Shown here one piece after another: positions 18,776 through 27,771 of a DNA stretch of 64,000 nucleotides. Made by a program: the position numbers and the translations under genes. This DNA is from Candidatus Krumholzibacteriota bacterium (GTDB lineage: Bacteria > Krumholzibacteriota > Krumholzibacteriia > Krumholzibacteriales > Krumholzibacteriaceae), in the NCBI GenBank assembly GCA_030609325.1, contig JAUWCL010000008.1, forward strand, positions 1-64,000, written 5' to 3'. Position 1 is the first letter of the stretch, and every line of letters starts with the position of its first letter. The notes under the pieces are model-generated. The model saw nothing but the letters and a program-made list of their open reading frames with translations, searched no databases and was not told the origin of the DNA.

Positions 18776-19813
18776 TTGATCCATCCGATTTATCGCCCAG
18801 CTATATTCCTGATGCGCACCGCCGCCTCGATGCTGTTCGGCAGGCCGAAGCCGTTCATCCGGCCGCGGACGGCGGCACTGTTTCTGACCGTGGTCCTCTT
18901 GCCTGCCGTCCTGTTCTCGGCCGGCCCGGCCGCTTCATACGACAGGAAATTCGTCGAGGACCTCGACGGGTATTACGCGAGATCCGCCGAGTGCGGGACG
19001 TACATCATCTATTATGCCGACAGGGGGGAGAGGCTCGCCGCCGAGATAGAGAAGATGGCCTGCAGGTCGGCCGGCGAGATCGCCGCCGGCATCGGGCTCG
19101 AGGATATCTCACCAGTCGCGATCATCATCGCTCCCGACACCCCGTCGTTCAGGCGTCTGCACGGCGGGCAACTGCCCGAGTGGGGAGAGGCGTTCGGTGA
19201 TTCGCGGAGGATGATCATCGGCATCGACGCATCCCGCGTCCTGTTTTCGGGTCGGCCGCTCGAGACTGTCGTCCGGCACGAGCTCTCACATGTTCTTCTC
19301 GCGCAGAGAACTGCCGGGGCGCACTGCCCATCGTGGTTCGTCGAGGGGATCGCCATGAGACAGTCGCGGGAGTGGACCCTCCGCGACCAGTGGCACCTCG
19401 CCCTGACCGTGTGGAGGGAGGACATGCCTCGTCTCGAGGATCTCCGGGGCAGATTCCCGAAAAGCGCCGGTAAGGCGGCGATGGCCTACCGGGTCAGCTA
19501 TGCGGCGGTCAACGAGCTTCTTGCAGGCGGAGAGAGGGACCTGATCACTTTTACCGCGTTTCTCAGGGACACGGGGGATTTCGAGAAGGCATTCACGCTG
19601 ACTTTCGGTGAGATGGTCGGGGAGTTCTCGGGCAGGTTCGCGGCGACGATGAGAAGCAGGTACCGGAAGACCGCCTTGTTTCTGAGTATATCCCCGTACG
19701 GCCTGACCCTCTCGGTCATGTTCCTGCTGGCTTATTTCATCAAGAGGAGCAGAAGCAGGAGGAGGATCGAGCAGTGGGAGAGTGAGGACACCGAGCCTCC
19801 GATGCTGCACTGA
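18776..19813 (+). CDS. Gluzincin-like (MA-type) putative metallopeptidase with TM segments
   Basis: 345 aa; VVRHELSHVLLAQ (HExxH) plus WFVEGIA; TM near each end; start uncertain (18776 TTG or 18812 ATG). Confidence 0.6.
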   Translation: MIHPIYRPAIFLMRTAASMLFGRPKPFIRPRTAALFLTVVLLPAVLFSAGPAASYDRKFVEDLDGYYARSAECGTYIIYYADRGERLAAEIEKMACRSAGEIAAGIGLEDISPVAIIIAPDTPSFRRLHGGQLPEWGEAFGDSRRMIIGIDASRVLFSGRPLETVVRHELSHVLLAQRTAGAHCPSWFVEGIAMRQSREWTLRDQWHLALTVWREDMPRLEDLRGRFPKSAGKAAMAYRVSYAAVNELLAGGERDLITFTAFLRDTGDFEKAFTLTFGEMVGEFSGRFAATMRSRYRKTALFLSISPYGLTLSVMFLLAYFIKRSRSRRRIEQWESEDTEPPMLH

Positions 19814-19887
19814 AGCGTCTTTCGATCTGTTCTGAAGTTATCCTCGGGATGTTCTGAAACATCAGGCTCGGGTCCTGCCGTCTGTTC

Positions 19888-19916
19888 TTGACAGCCTGTC
19901 AGGCGCTTCTTATACT
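19888..19916 (+). promoter_or_regulatory. Promoter for tRNA-Ser cluster
   Basis: TTGACA - 17 nt - TATACT. Confidence 0.7.
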
Positions 19917-19956
19917 AACCGGTACCTTCCGCGTGTCTGCGGAAGCGGTTTTTTTT

Positions 19957-20043
19957 GGAGGGCTAGTCCTAACTGGTAAGGCAGCGGATTTGAAATCCGC
20001 CGGGCGTAAGCCCTTGGGGGTTCGAGTCCCTCGCCCTCCGCCA
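19957..20043 (+). tRNA. tRNA-Ser(TGA)
   Basis: Anticodon arm GCGGA-TTTGAAA-TCCGC, long variable arm GGGC-GTAA-GCCC, GTTCGAGTCCC T-arm, encoded CCA. Confidence 0.9.
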
Positions 20044-20062
20044 TGAAGAGATGGAGTAAAGC

Positions 20063-20154
<92 letters not shown>

Positions 20155-20222
20155 CTTTTTGAGATATAATTTTGTTGTTGAGATATCATTAATATGATAC
20201 TCATTGTTATGGGATCGGTCTT

Positions 20223-20296
20223 GCGCCCATAGCTCAATTGGATAGAGCGTCTGGCTACGGACTAGAAGGTTGGGGGTTCGAGTCCTCCTGGGCGTA
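20223..20296 (+). tRNA. tRNA-Arg(ACG)
   Basis: GCGCCCA/TGGGCGT acceptor, TCTGG-CTACGGA-CTAGA anticodon arm; no encoded CCA. Confidence 0.9.
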
Positions 20297-20305
20297 TTTT
20301 TCATG

Positions 20306-20336
20306 GGCCGGCAGTTTGGCGCTGCCGGCCTCTTTT
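20306..20336 (+). terminator. Rho-independent terminator after tRNA-Arg
   Basis: GGCCGGCAG...CTGCCGGCC then TCTTTT. Confidence 0.85.
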
Positions 20337-20496
20337 CGTATAATGATGATATTAAAAGAGGTACGCTAACTCATGAGCCAATGGATACCGTGAATACACT
20401 ACGGGATTATGTTGCGCCCGATACAGTTAAAGATTAAATTATAAGAGATAACAAAAAAGCGCTTGACCGGCGGCATATGGCCGGTGTAGTCTTTTG

Positions 20497-20572
20497 AGCG
20501 GGTTTTTCCCATCCGGGAAGGCCCGGCTTCTATCAGAAAAACTCACAGGAAACGGGTAACCGTCGACCCGCT
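20497..20572 (+). promoter_or_regulatory. Candidate structured leader upstream of por operon
   Basis: AGCGGGT/ACCCGCT closing stem, TTCCC-ATCC-GGGAA hairpin, competing CGGGT/ACCCG hairpin near the RBS. Confidence 0.35.
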
Positions 20573-20587
20573 GGGAAGGGACTGGAT

Positions 20588-21148
20588 ATGCTGGAAATCA
20601 GGACCCATGGCCGCGGAGGCCAGGGATCGGTGATCGCCTCGGAGATTCTGGCGGACGCGTTCTTCCATGAGGGGAAGTTCGTCCAGGCGTTTCCAGCTTT
20701 CGGCGTCGAGCGCAGGGGCGCTCCCGTGATGGCGTTCACCCGCATCTCGGACGGCAAGATCCGCGAGAGATGCCAGATCTACGAGCCCGATCACCTCATC
20801 GTCCTTGACCGCGTCCTTCTCTCTACCGTCAATGTCACCGACGGGCTGAAAGAGGGGGGCTGGATCGTGATCAACACGAACATGGATATCGACGACGAGG
20901 AGCTGAGCGGTAAGTTCAGAGTTGCCATCATCGATGCGACGAAGATAGCGCTGAGCCACAGGCTCGGATCACTCGCCTCCCCGATCGTGAACACCTCGAT
21001 CATAGGAGCCTTTGCCGGCGCCACCGGTCTCGTAGGGCTCGACGCGGTGAAGGAGGCGATCAACGGTTTCGCGCCGATCAAGAAGGAAGCCAACATGCAG
21101 GCGGCCGAGGACGCCTTCAACGAGGTGAAGATCATCTCCGGAAAATAG
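20588..21148 (+). CDS. porG: 2-oxoacid:ferredoxin oxidoreductase gamma subunit
   Basis: 186 aa; EIRTHGRGGQGSVIASEILADAFFHEGKFVQAFPAFGVERRGAPV. Confidence 0.9.
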   Translation: MLEIRTHGRGGQGSVIASEILADAFFHEGKFVQAFPAFGVERRGAPVMAFTRISDGKIRERCQIYEPDHLIVLDRVLLSTVNVTDGLKEGGWIVINTNMDIDDEELSGKFRVAIIDATKIALSHRLGSLASPIVNTSIIGAFAGATGLVGLDAVKEAINGFAPIKKEANMQAAEDAFNEVKIISGK

Positions 21149-21208
21149 ATATGGGGCTGTGTGAACAGACCCGGTCCCGGTCCGGGATCAGATAAGGCTG
21201 GAGGCTAA

Positions 21209-22888
21209 ATGGTCAAGAAGATCGAATTCGAAAGTTACAAAGAGATGCCGATCCGTCCGATGACGTTGGGCTCCATGATGTGGAACCTCACCGGATCGTG
21301 GCGGAACGTAAGGCCGCTGTACGATTTCAAGACATCGCCGTGCATCCTCGGGTGCCCCACGAACGAGAACATCCAGAGGTATATCTATCTCGTCACCGAG
21401 GGCAGGTACGAGGAGGCATGGAAGACGATTATCGAAAGCAACCCGATGCCCGCCGTGACAGGCCGGGTCTGCTTCCATCCGTGCATGACCAAGTGCACGA
21501 GGAAGGACTACGACGAGGCGGTCGACATCAACGCCATCGAGAGATCCCTTGGCGACATGGGCCTCGAGAACGGCGGCTGGATGGAGAAGTCGAAGGCCGT
21601 AAAGAAGGAGAAGGTGGCCGTGGCCGGAAGCGGTCCCGCGGGCCTCTCGTGTGCCTTTTACCTCGCTAGGCAGGGTTATCCGGTAACGCTGTTCGAGAGG
21701 GACAAGGCGCTCGGTGGAGTTCTTAGATGGGGCATCCCGGAGTACAGGCTTTCCAACGAACTCCTCGACAGGGTCATAAAGCAGATCCTCGATTCGGGGC
21801 CTGTCGAGGTGAAGGCGGGCGTCAGTGTCGGTACCGACGTTTCGATGGATCAGCTCGAGAAAAAATACGATGCCGTCTTCCTGGGCCTGGGACTGATGAG
21901 CAGCCGCGGCCTGGGAATGGACGGCGAGGATGAAGACGGCATCGAGCCGGGCCTCGATTTCCTCCGTAAGGTCAACAGCGGCGAGAGGGTCGATCCCGGG
22001 GCGAAGGTCGTCGTGGTCGGCGGCGGAAACACCGCGATGGATGTCGCCAGGTGCGCCCTGCGCGCCGGCAGCGAGGTGACCGTCGCATATCGCCGTACGA
22101 GAAACGAGATGCCTGCGATCGCCGAGGAGATCGAAGAAGCGGAGAAAGAAGGGGTGGCGTTTCATTTTCTCGCGGCTCCGAAGGAGCTCGTTCGCAGGGG
22201 CGGAAAGCTCGTCCGCGTCATATTCCAGAAGATGGAGCTCGGCGAGCCCGACGATTCGGGCAGGCGCAGGCCGGTTCCGGTCGAGGGCGAGACTATCGAG
22301 ATGGAGGTCGACAGGCTCTTCACGGCGATCGGCGAGCAGGCCGATCTCGAAGGCATCGAATCCACAGTCGAGACTGACTGGGACCTGATCAAGACTTCCG
22401 ACGAGACGGGTGCTACATCGAATCCGAAGATATTCGCCGGGGGGGACGTGGTCACCGGCGCCGCGAGCGTCGTCGAGGCTATAGCTGCCGGACGCAAGGC
22501 GGCCGAGAGGATTGGCAGGATGTTCGCTGGAGAGCCGGAACCCGAGGTCGAGGAACCGAAGACTGTCGGCATCGAGGATATGAACACCGATTATTTCACC
22601 CGCTCGAAGAGAAACCTCGTTCCGAGGATCTCCGCTTCCGAGGCGAAGACGGGATTCTCGGAGATAAAGACGGGGTACACCCGCGAGCAGCTCGCTTCCG
22701 AGGCGGAACGGTGTTTCTCGTGCGGGGTGTGCAACTTCTGCGATAACTGCTGGGTATACTGTCCCGACGTCGCCATCGCGCGGCACGAGGACGAATACGA
22801 ATTCCTTTACGACTACTGCAAGGGCTGTCTCATCTGCGTATTCGAGTGCCCGTGCAATGCCATATCGATCCGGGAGGAGGGAAAATGA
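21209..22888 (+). CDS. GltD-like FAD/NAD(P) oxidoreductase fused to PorD-like 4Fe-4S domain
   Basis: 559 aa; GSGPAGLSCAFYLARQGYPVTLFE, VVVGGGNTAMDVARCALRAGSEVTVAYRRTRNEMPA; C-terminal CFSCGVCNFCDNCWVYCPD and CKGCLICVFECPCNAI. Confidence 0.88.
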   Translation: MVKKIEFESYKEMPIRPMTLGSMMWNLTGSWRNVRPLYDFKTSPCILGCPTNENIQRYIYLVTEGRYEEAWKTIIESNPMPAVTGRVCFHPCMTKCTRKDYDEAVDINAIERSLGDMGLENGGWMEKSKAVKKEKVAVAGSGPAGLSCAFYLARQGYPVTLFERDKALGGVLRWGIPEYRLSNELLDRVIKQILDSGPVEVKAGVSVGTDVSMDQLEKKYDAVFLGLGLMSSRGLGMDGEDEDGIEPGLDFLRKVNSGERVDPGAKVVVVGGGNTAMDVARCALRAGSEVTVAYRRTRNEMPAIAEEIEEAEKEGVAFHFLAAPKELVRRGGKLVRVIFQKMELGEPDDSGRRRPVPVEGETIEMEVDRLFTAIGEQADLEGIESTVETDWDLIKTSDETGATSNPKIFAGGDVVTGAASVVEAIAAGRKAAERIGRMFAGEPEPEVEEPKTVGIEDMNTDYFTRSKRNLVPRISASEAKTGFSEIKTGYTREQLASEAERCFSCGVCNFCDNCWVYCPDVAIARHEDEYEFLYDYCKGCLICVFECPCNAISIREEGK

Positions 22889-24036
22889 AGAAGGTCATCA
22901 TGGGAAACCACGCCGTGAGCTACGGCGTCAGGGCCTCAGAGGTCAAGGTCATCTCGGCGTATCCGATCACGCCGCAGACCCATGTCGTGGAGCTCCTCTC
23001 CGAGATGTGCGCGAACGGCGAGATCGACGCGAAATTCATCAAGGTCGAGTCCGAGCACAGCGCGATGGCCGCATGCGTCGGAGCGTCTGCCGCCGGGTCG
23101 AGAGCCTTCACGGCGACGTCGGCCCAGGGTCTGCTGCTGATGCACGAGATGCTTCACTGGGCCGTCGGCGCGAGGCTCCCGATCGTACTAGCCAACATCA
23201 ACAGGGCCGTCGGGCCGCCGTGGTCGATCTGGACCGATCAGAACGACTCTCTTTCGCAGAGGGACGTCGGCTGGCTGCAGATCTACTGCGAGTCGAACCA
23301 GGAGACGCAGGATACGGTCCCTCAGGCGTTCAAGATCGCCGAGGAACTCCAGATGCCGGTGATGCTCGTCATGGACGCGTTCTTTCTCTCGCACACCTAC
23401 GAGATCGTGGACATGATCGAGAAAGAGCAGGTCCGGGAATTTCTGCCTCCCTACAAGCCCGACATCAAGATCGATACTGCCGATCAGCACTCGTTCGGCA
23501 ACCTCGCCGGCCCCGATCACTACATGGAGCTGCGCTACATGATCCAGAAGGCGATGGACAGGGGACTCGACGTGATTAAGAGGGTTGACAGTGAGTTCGA
23601 GGAGATGTTCGGCCGCGGCTACGGTCTGATCGAGCCCTACCGCTGCGACGACGCCGAGACTATATTAGTGACCTCCGGCACCGTCGCCTCGACGACGAGG
23701 GTCGTCATCGACGAGCTCCGCGACGAAGGCGTACGGGTCGGGTCGCTGAAGATAAGGGTCTTCAGGCCTTTCCCGATAGAGGATGTCTTCGAGGTGCTCT
23801 CGAAGGCGAAGAAGGTCGCCGTGATCGACCGGAACATCTCTTTCGGTGCGCACGGCATCTTCTATCAGGAAATAAAGAGCGCGCTGTACGGCCGCACGGA
23901 TATACCGATCATAGGCTACATCGCAGGTCTCGGCGGCCGCGACATCACGCCGAAGGTCATCCGCGAGATCGCCGACAAGGCGATAGGCGACGAGCAGCCG
24001 GAGAGATATATCAACTGGATAGGAGTGAAGATATGA
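22885..24036 (+). CDS. porA: 2-oxoacid:ferredoxin oxidoreductase alpha subunit
   Basis: GNHAVSYGVRASEVKVISAYPITPQTHVVELLSE...VESEHSAMAACVGASAAGSRAFTATSAQGL; GGAGGGAAA upstream of ATG 22885. Confidence 0.92.
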   Translation: MKKVIMGNHAVSYGVRASEVKVISAYPITPQTHVVELLSEMCANGEIDAKFIKVESEHSAMAACVGASAAGSRAFTATSAQGLLLMHEMLHWAVGARLPIVLANINRAVGPPWSIWTDQNDSLSQRDVGWLQIYCESNQETQDTVPQAFKIAEELQMPVMLVMDAFFLSHTYEIVDMIEKEQVREFLPPYKPDIKIDTADQHSFGNLAGPDHYMELRYMIQKAMDRGLDVIKRVDSEFEEMFGRGYGLIEPYRCDDAETILVTSGTVASTTRVVIDELRDEGVRVGSLKIRVFRPFPIEDVFEVLSKAKKVAVIDRNISFGAHGIFYQEIKSALYGRTDIPIIGYIAGLGGRDITPKVIREIADKAIGDEQPERYINWIGVKI

Positions 24037-24938
24037 AAGCGCCGCGTATTCCGATGGAAGAGCTGATGGGCTCCGGTCATCTCGCCTGCCAGGGGTGCGG
24101 AGCTACACAGGCTATGAGATTCGCGCTGAAGGCGCTCGGTCCGAAGACCGCTCTCACCATCCCGGCATGCTGCTGGGCCGTGATCGACGGATCGTTCCCC
24201 CACTCGTGCATCGAGCTGCCGATATTCCATACGGCGTTCGAGACGGCCGCCGTGGTGGCCGCCGGCATCAAGGTCGGGCTTGAGATGAGGGGCGACAGCG
24301 AGACGACCGTGATGGCCTGGGCGGGCGACGGAGGCACCTACGACATCGGCCTTCAGGCCCTCTCCGGCGTCGCGGAGAGGAACGACGATATCATATACGT
24401 CTGTTACGACAACGAGGCGTACATGAATACCGGCATCCAGCGGTCATCCTCGACGCCGGTAGGCGCATGGACGACGACCACGCCTGTCGACAACTACAAG
24501 AAAGAGCCGAAGAAGAACATGATCGATATCATGGCCGCTCACTCGATCCCCTACATCGCCACCTGCTCGGTAGCCTGGCCTGAGGACGTGATCGCGAAGT
24601 TCAGGAAGGCGAAAGAGATAAAGGGAACGAGGTACATCCATATCTTCACGCCCTGCCCGACGGGGTGGAAGTTCGCTCCCGAGCTCTCGATCCAGATGGC
24701 GAGGCGGGCCGTTACTTCACACGTCTTCCCGGTCCTCGAGATCACCGAGCACGGGCAGAAGATCGAGGTCTGGAAGGACTTCGAACCGACGTCGGTCCGT
24801 GATTACTTCAAGCCCCAGGGACGCTTCAAGCACCTGACCGACGAAGAGATCGAAGGGCTCGAAAGGGACGTCGAGCAGAAGTGGCGGCGGCTGCTGGCCA
24901 AGGAGAAGATGATGGCCTCCATCCCCGGGATGGAATAG
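24033..24938 (+). CDS. porB: 2-oxoacid:ferredoxin oxidoreductase beta subunit (TPP-binding)
   Basis: 301 aa; LACQGCGATQAMRFALKAL, GDGGTYDIGLQALSGVAERNDDIIYVCYDNEAYMNTG. Confidence 0.92.
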   Translation: MKAPRIPMEELMGSGHLACQGCGATQAMRFALKALGPKTALTIPACCWAVIDGSFPHSCIELPIFHTAFETAAVVAAGIKVGLEMRGDSETTVMAWAGDGGTYDIGLQALSGVAERNDDIIYVCYDNEAYMNTGIQRSSSTPVGAWTTTTPVDNYKKEPKKNMIDIMAAHSIPYIATCSVAWPEDVIAKFRKAKEIKGTRYIHIFTPCPTGWKFAPELSIQMARRAVTSHVFPVLEITEHGQKIEVWKDFEPTSVRDYFKPQGRFKHLTDEEIEGLERDVEQKWRRLLAKEKMMASIPGME

Positions 24939-24944
24939 CCGGCG

Positions 24945-24970
24945 TCCACCCCGGACCAATTCCGGGTGGA
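24945..24970. terminator. Bidirectional hairpin between convergent genes
   Basis: TCCACCCCGGA-CCAAT-TCCGGGTGGA (one bulged C). Confidence 0.5.
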
Positions 24971-25015
24971 ACCCTCTGGAGTGCCTTGAATCGCTCCGGA
25001 TCATCCGACTTTAAA

Positions 25016-26191
25016 TCACTCTTTCTTTCTGAATCTTTCCATATGCGGACTGCCGAAAACACGATCGGCCTCGAGGCGATTATGTTTCCCGCACAGCAGC
25101 CTCAGGTTCCCCGGGGAGTTGTCGCCGCCCCTTGCGAATGGGACTATATGATCGATCTGCAGGTTCCAGCTCGATTCGCATTTCCGGCCGTCCGAGCCGA
25201 TGAACGTGCATTTTCCCCCGTCTCTCAGGAACACCTCGTCACGGACCCTCTGCGGGATGTTGCGGGATCTGATCTTCCCCTCACCGCCAGAAACCGGCCT
25301 GGCATTGCCTGAACCGTTTTCTTTTGTGGAATCGCGGTCCTGATGCGACTTGCGAACCTGGCGTTTTTCTCTTCTCGCAGCCCTTCCCTCGGGGCTGTGT
25401 CGGTCGATGTATTCGTCCATCAGCAGCATGAACAGCTCCTCGAAGCCGATTCCGCCGGGACACCTGTTTGAGAGCAGAGTCTTCGTACGCTCGAACTTCC
25501 TCATGAATTCGGGGTCCACGGCGAACTCGAGCTTGTACTTTCTGCTGATTTTCACACGCTCGAGAGTATTGCCCCCGGACCCTTCAAAGACAGGATTGGG
25601 GAATTTCTCACTCCCGGCGCCGGGAGTGGATCCGGCTCGGCCGGCACCGTTCGACCCGCCTGCGTTCCAGGTCGATGTGCTTCCGGCGGCGCTCGCGTCG
25701 TCCCCGTCCCTCTCTTTCTTACGGGGTTCCGGCTCCATGACGCATACCGTCCTGATGCGGTCCCGCACGATCCGACCCGGCCTGTGCCGGGCGACCAGAA
25801 CCTCGACCTCACGGGTCGACCTGTTCCTGATCCCCGAGATGACCTGCTCGATATTGTCCTCAGTCAGGATCCCCGATACGAGGGACAGTGCATAGAGGTT
25901 CACTTCTCCATTCAGAAGATGTCTTTCGAGAACGGGGAACTTGGCGAGGGATCTTGCCGCGGCGATCCTCCGCCCGGCGGCGGACCTGGAGTATTTCAGG
26001 TGCTGTGTGCAGAACTCGAAGAGCGAAGAGTATCCTCTCGGCAGATAGAGTCTTCTGCGCTCTATCTCGACGAGGTGACGAAGGATCCCCGCAAGGACCT
26101 TTCGTTCCTTTCCCCGGAGAGATTCGATCTGCCGGACCAGTCTGTTGTCGGAAAGAGTACCCAGGGAATCGAGCCGGATTGATTCGTTCAT
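25016..26191 (-). CDS. HNH endonuclease-domain protein
   Basis: C-terminal RDGGKCTFIGSDGRKCESSWNLQIDHIVPFARGGDNSPGNLRLLCGKHNRLEADRVFG; GGAGGTGG before ATG at 26191; ORF track start is 26224. Confidence 0.88.
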   Translation of the reverse strand: MNESIRLDSLGTLSDNRLVRQIESLRGKERKVLAGILRHLVEIERRRLYLPRGYSSLFEFCTQHLKYSRSAAGRRIAAARSLAKFPVLERHLLNGEVNLYALSLVSGILTEDNIEQVISGIRNRSTREVEVLVARHRPGRIVRDRIRTVCVMEPEPRKKERDGDDASAAGSTSTWNAGGSNGAGRAGSTPGAGSEKFPNPVFEGSGGNTLERVKISRKYKLEFAVDPEFMRKFERTKTLLSNRCPGGIGFEELFMLLMDEYIDRHSPEGRAARREKRQVRKSHQDRDSTKENGSGNARPVSGGEGKIRSRNIPQRVRDEVFLRDGGKCTFIGSDGRKCESSWNLQIDHIVPFARGGDNSPGNLRLLCGKHNRLEADRVFGSPHMERFRKKE

Positions 26192-26312
26192 TCTTCCACC
26201 TCCCGTAGTCCGCCCCCCACGCACCGCTATTGTAGCACGGGATTTCAGCAGGGGAACAGGAGATCATGAAGAAACCTGAAGAAATTAAGGAAGAATTCCG
26301 CTTTATCGCATA

Positions 26313-26342
26313 TTGACATCGCAATAATACCGCTGGTATCTT
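26313..26342 (+). promoter_or_regulatory. Putative promoter
   Basis: TTGACA - 18 nt - TATCTT. Confidence 0.45.
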
Positions 26343-26385
26343 TCAAAAAGTCATAGAGTTCTTTTACTGGAAAATGGAGAGAGAG

Positions 26386-27108
26386 ATGAGAAAAGCAGCA
26401 GTATTTGTGATTGCCGTTGCCGTTCTCGGACTGATCGGATGCAAGTCGCAGCATCCGGCAAGCGTCGTGGTCGAACCCGATTTCAACCCTGGAGAGTACG
26501 CGACGATCCTGGTGGTTCCGACGATGAGCACGATCACGAGGGGCGAGGACCCGAAGCGTGAATCGGAAAGGATCCCCAACAGGATCCTCTGGGAGTTTGT
26601 CTCCGAGAGATACGACTACAAGTTCCTGTCCGCAGAGCAGTTCAGGATGGCCGTGGCCGCCGCCGGCATGGGAGACAGGCTCGACGAGTTCAAGAACAAG
26701 TGGAGCCGCGATCACGTGGTAGACATCGAGCTCTGCCGGGCTGTCAAATCCGAGCTTAATGTCGATCTGCTGCTGGTTCCTGTCGTCTACCTGTGGTACA
26801 AGGACGAGGTGGACTACCGCGAGGCGGCCGCAGCCTCGGTGACACAGGTCGGTATGACACTGAGCCTGATCGATCCCGACAACGGCGTGGTCGTCTGGGA
26901 AGCCACCGACGAGAATTACAAGGAGTCGGTGCGCAGCGAGGGAGACCGGATCCAGGCCTCCACGGGCGGCATCGACAGGAGGGTGTCGGGGAGATCGGTC
27001 TTGGGCAGTGACATCTACGCCGCTCCTCCGTTCGACGATGTGGCGGTCCTGGTCCTCCAGGCGCTCGTCGGAGCGATACCTGAAAGATCCGGCTCTCCGT
27101 CGTTGTGA
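26386..27108 (+). CDS. Predicted lipoprotein of unknown function
   Basis: MRKAAVFVIAVAVLGLIGCKSQ lipobox; start chosen for the GGAGAGAG spacing (ORF track start 26374). Confidence 0.7.
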   Translation: MRKAAVFVIAVAVLGLIGCKSQHPASVVVEPDFNPGEYATILVVPTMSTITRGEDPKRESERIPNRILWEFVSERYDYKFLSAEQFRMAVAAAGMGDRLDEFKNKWSRDHVVDIELCRAVKSELNVDLLLVPVVYLWYKDEVDYREAAAASVTQVGMTLSLIDPDNGVVVWEATDENYKESVRSEGDRIQASTGGIDRRVSGRSVLGSDIYAAPPFDDVAVLVLQALVGAIPERSGSPSL

Positions 27109-27150
27109 CGGATCCACGTAACGGATAATTCGTACTGGACGATAGATTCA

Positions 27151-27600
27151 ATGGATGAGAAGTGGATGAAGGAGGCTCTCGCCGAGGCCTCGCTGGCCCT
27201 GGAGGCCGGCGAGGTCCCCGTCGGTGCCGTCGTGGTCCGCGGCGATGAGATAATCGGGCGCGGGCGCAACGAGGTCGAGACGAGAAAGACGGCGACGGCC
27301 CATGCCGAGATCATTGCGATAGACAGCGCTTCGGAGAGGACGGGCGACTGGAGGCTCGACGGCTGCACCGTCTATGTGACCTCGGAGCCCTGCCATATGT
27401 GCCTGGGAGCCCTATATCTCGCCAGGGCGGAACGTGTTGTGTACGGGGCGAAGCAGCCGAGAAGCGGAGCGTGCGGATCCGTCGGGGACCTGCACCACGC
27501 GGACCTGTACGGCCACAGGCTCATTGTGAAGGGCGGAGTACTGGAGGAAGAATGCCTTTTGCTTCTCAGGGAGTTTTTTACTAGATTACGTGAAGACTGA
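27151..27600 (+). CDS. tadA: tRNA-specific adenosine deaminase
   Basis: 149 aa; TAHAEIIAID, VTSEPCHMCLGALYLARAERVVYGA; N-terminal WMKEALAEASLALEAGEVPVGAVVV. Confidence 0.92.
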   Translation: MDEKWMKEALAEASLALEAGEVPVGAVVVRGDEIIGRGRNEVETRKTATAHAEIIAIDSASERTGDWRLDGCTVYVTSEPCHMCLGALYLARAERVVYGAKQPRSGACGSVGDLHHADLYGHRLIVKGGVLEEECLLLLREFFTRLRED

Positions 27601-27661
27601 CATGCGCTTGGATCGTATGAATACTCGCGAGCGTATGGATTATCTCAAGACTTGCCTGCGC

Positions 27662-27752
27662 GGAGAGATGCGAGAGCTGGCTTAATCGGCACGATTGGAA
27701 ATCGTGTGTGGGGGTGACTCCACCGAGGGTTCGAATCCCTCTCTCTCCGCCA
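27662..27752 (+). tRNA. tRNA-Ser(GGA)
   Basis: CACGA-TTGGAAA-TCGTG anticodon arm, long variable arm, encoded CCA. Confidence 0.92.
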
Positions 27753-27771
27753 TTTTCTTATCCAGCCTGAA

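Noticed and set aside
21188-22786. 532-aa minus-strand ORF opposite the GltD/PorD fusion
   Set aside because: Antisense to a clearly conserved protein; composition typical of antisense frames
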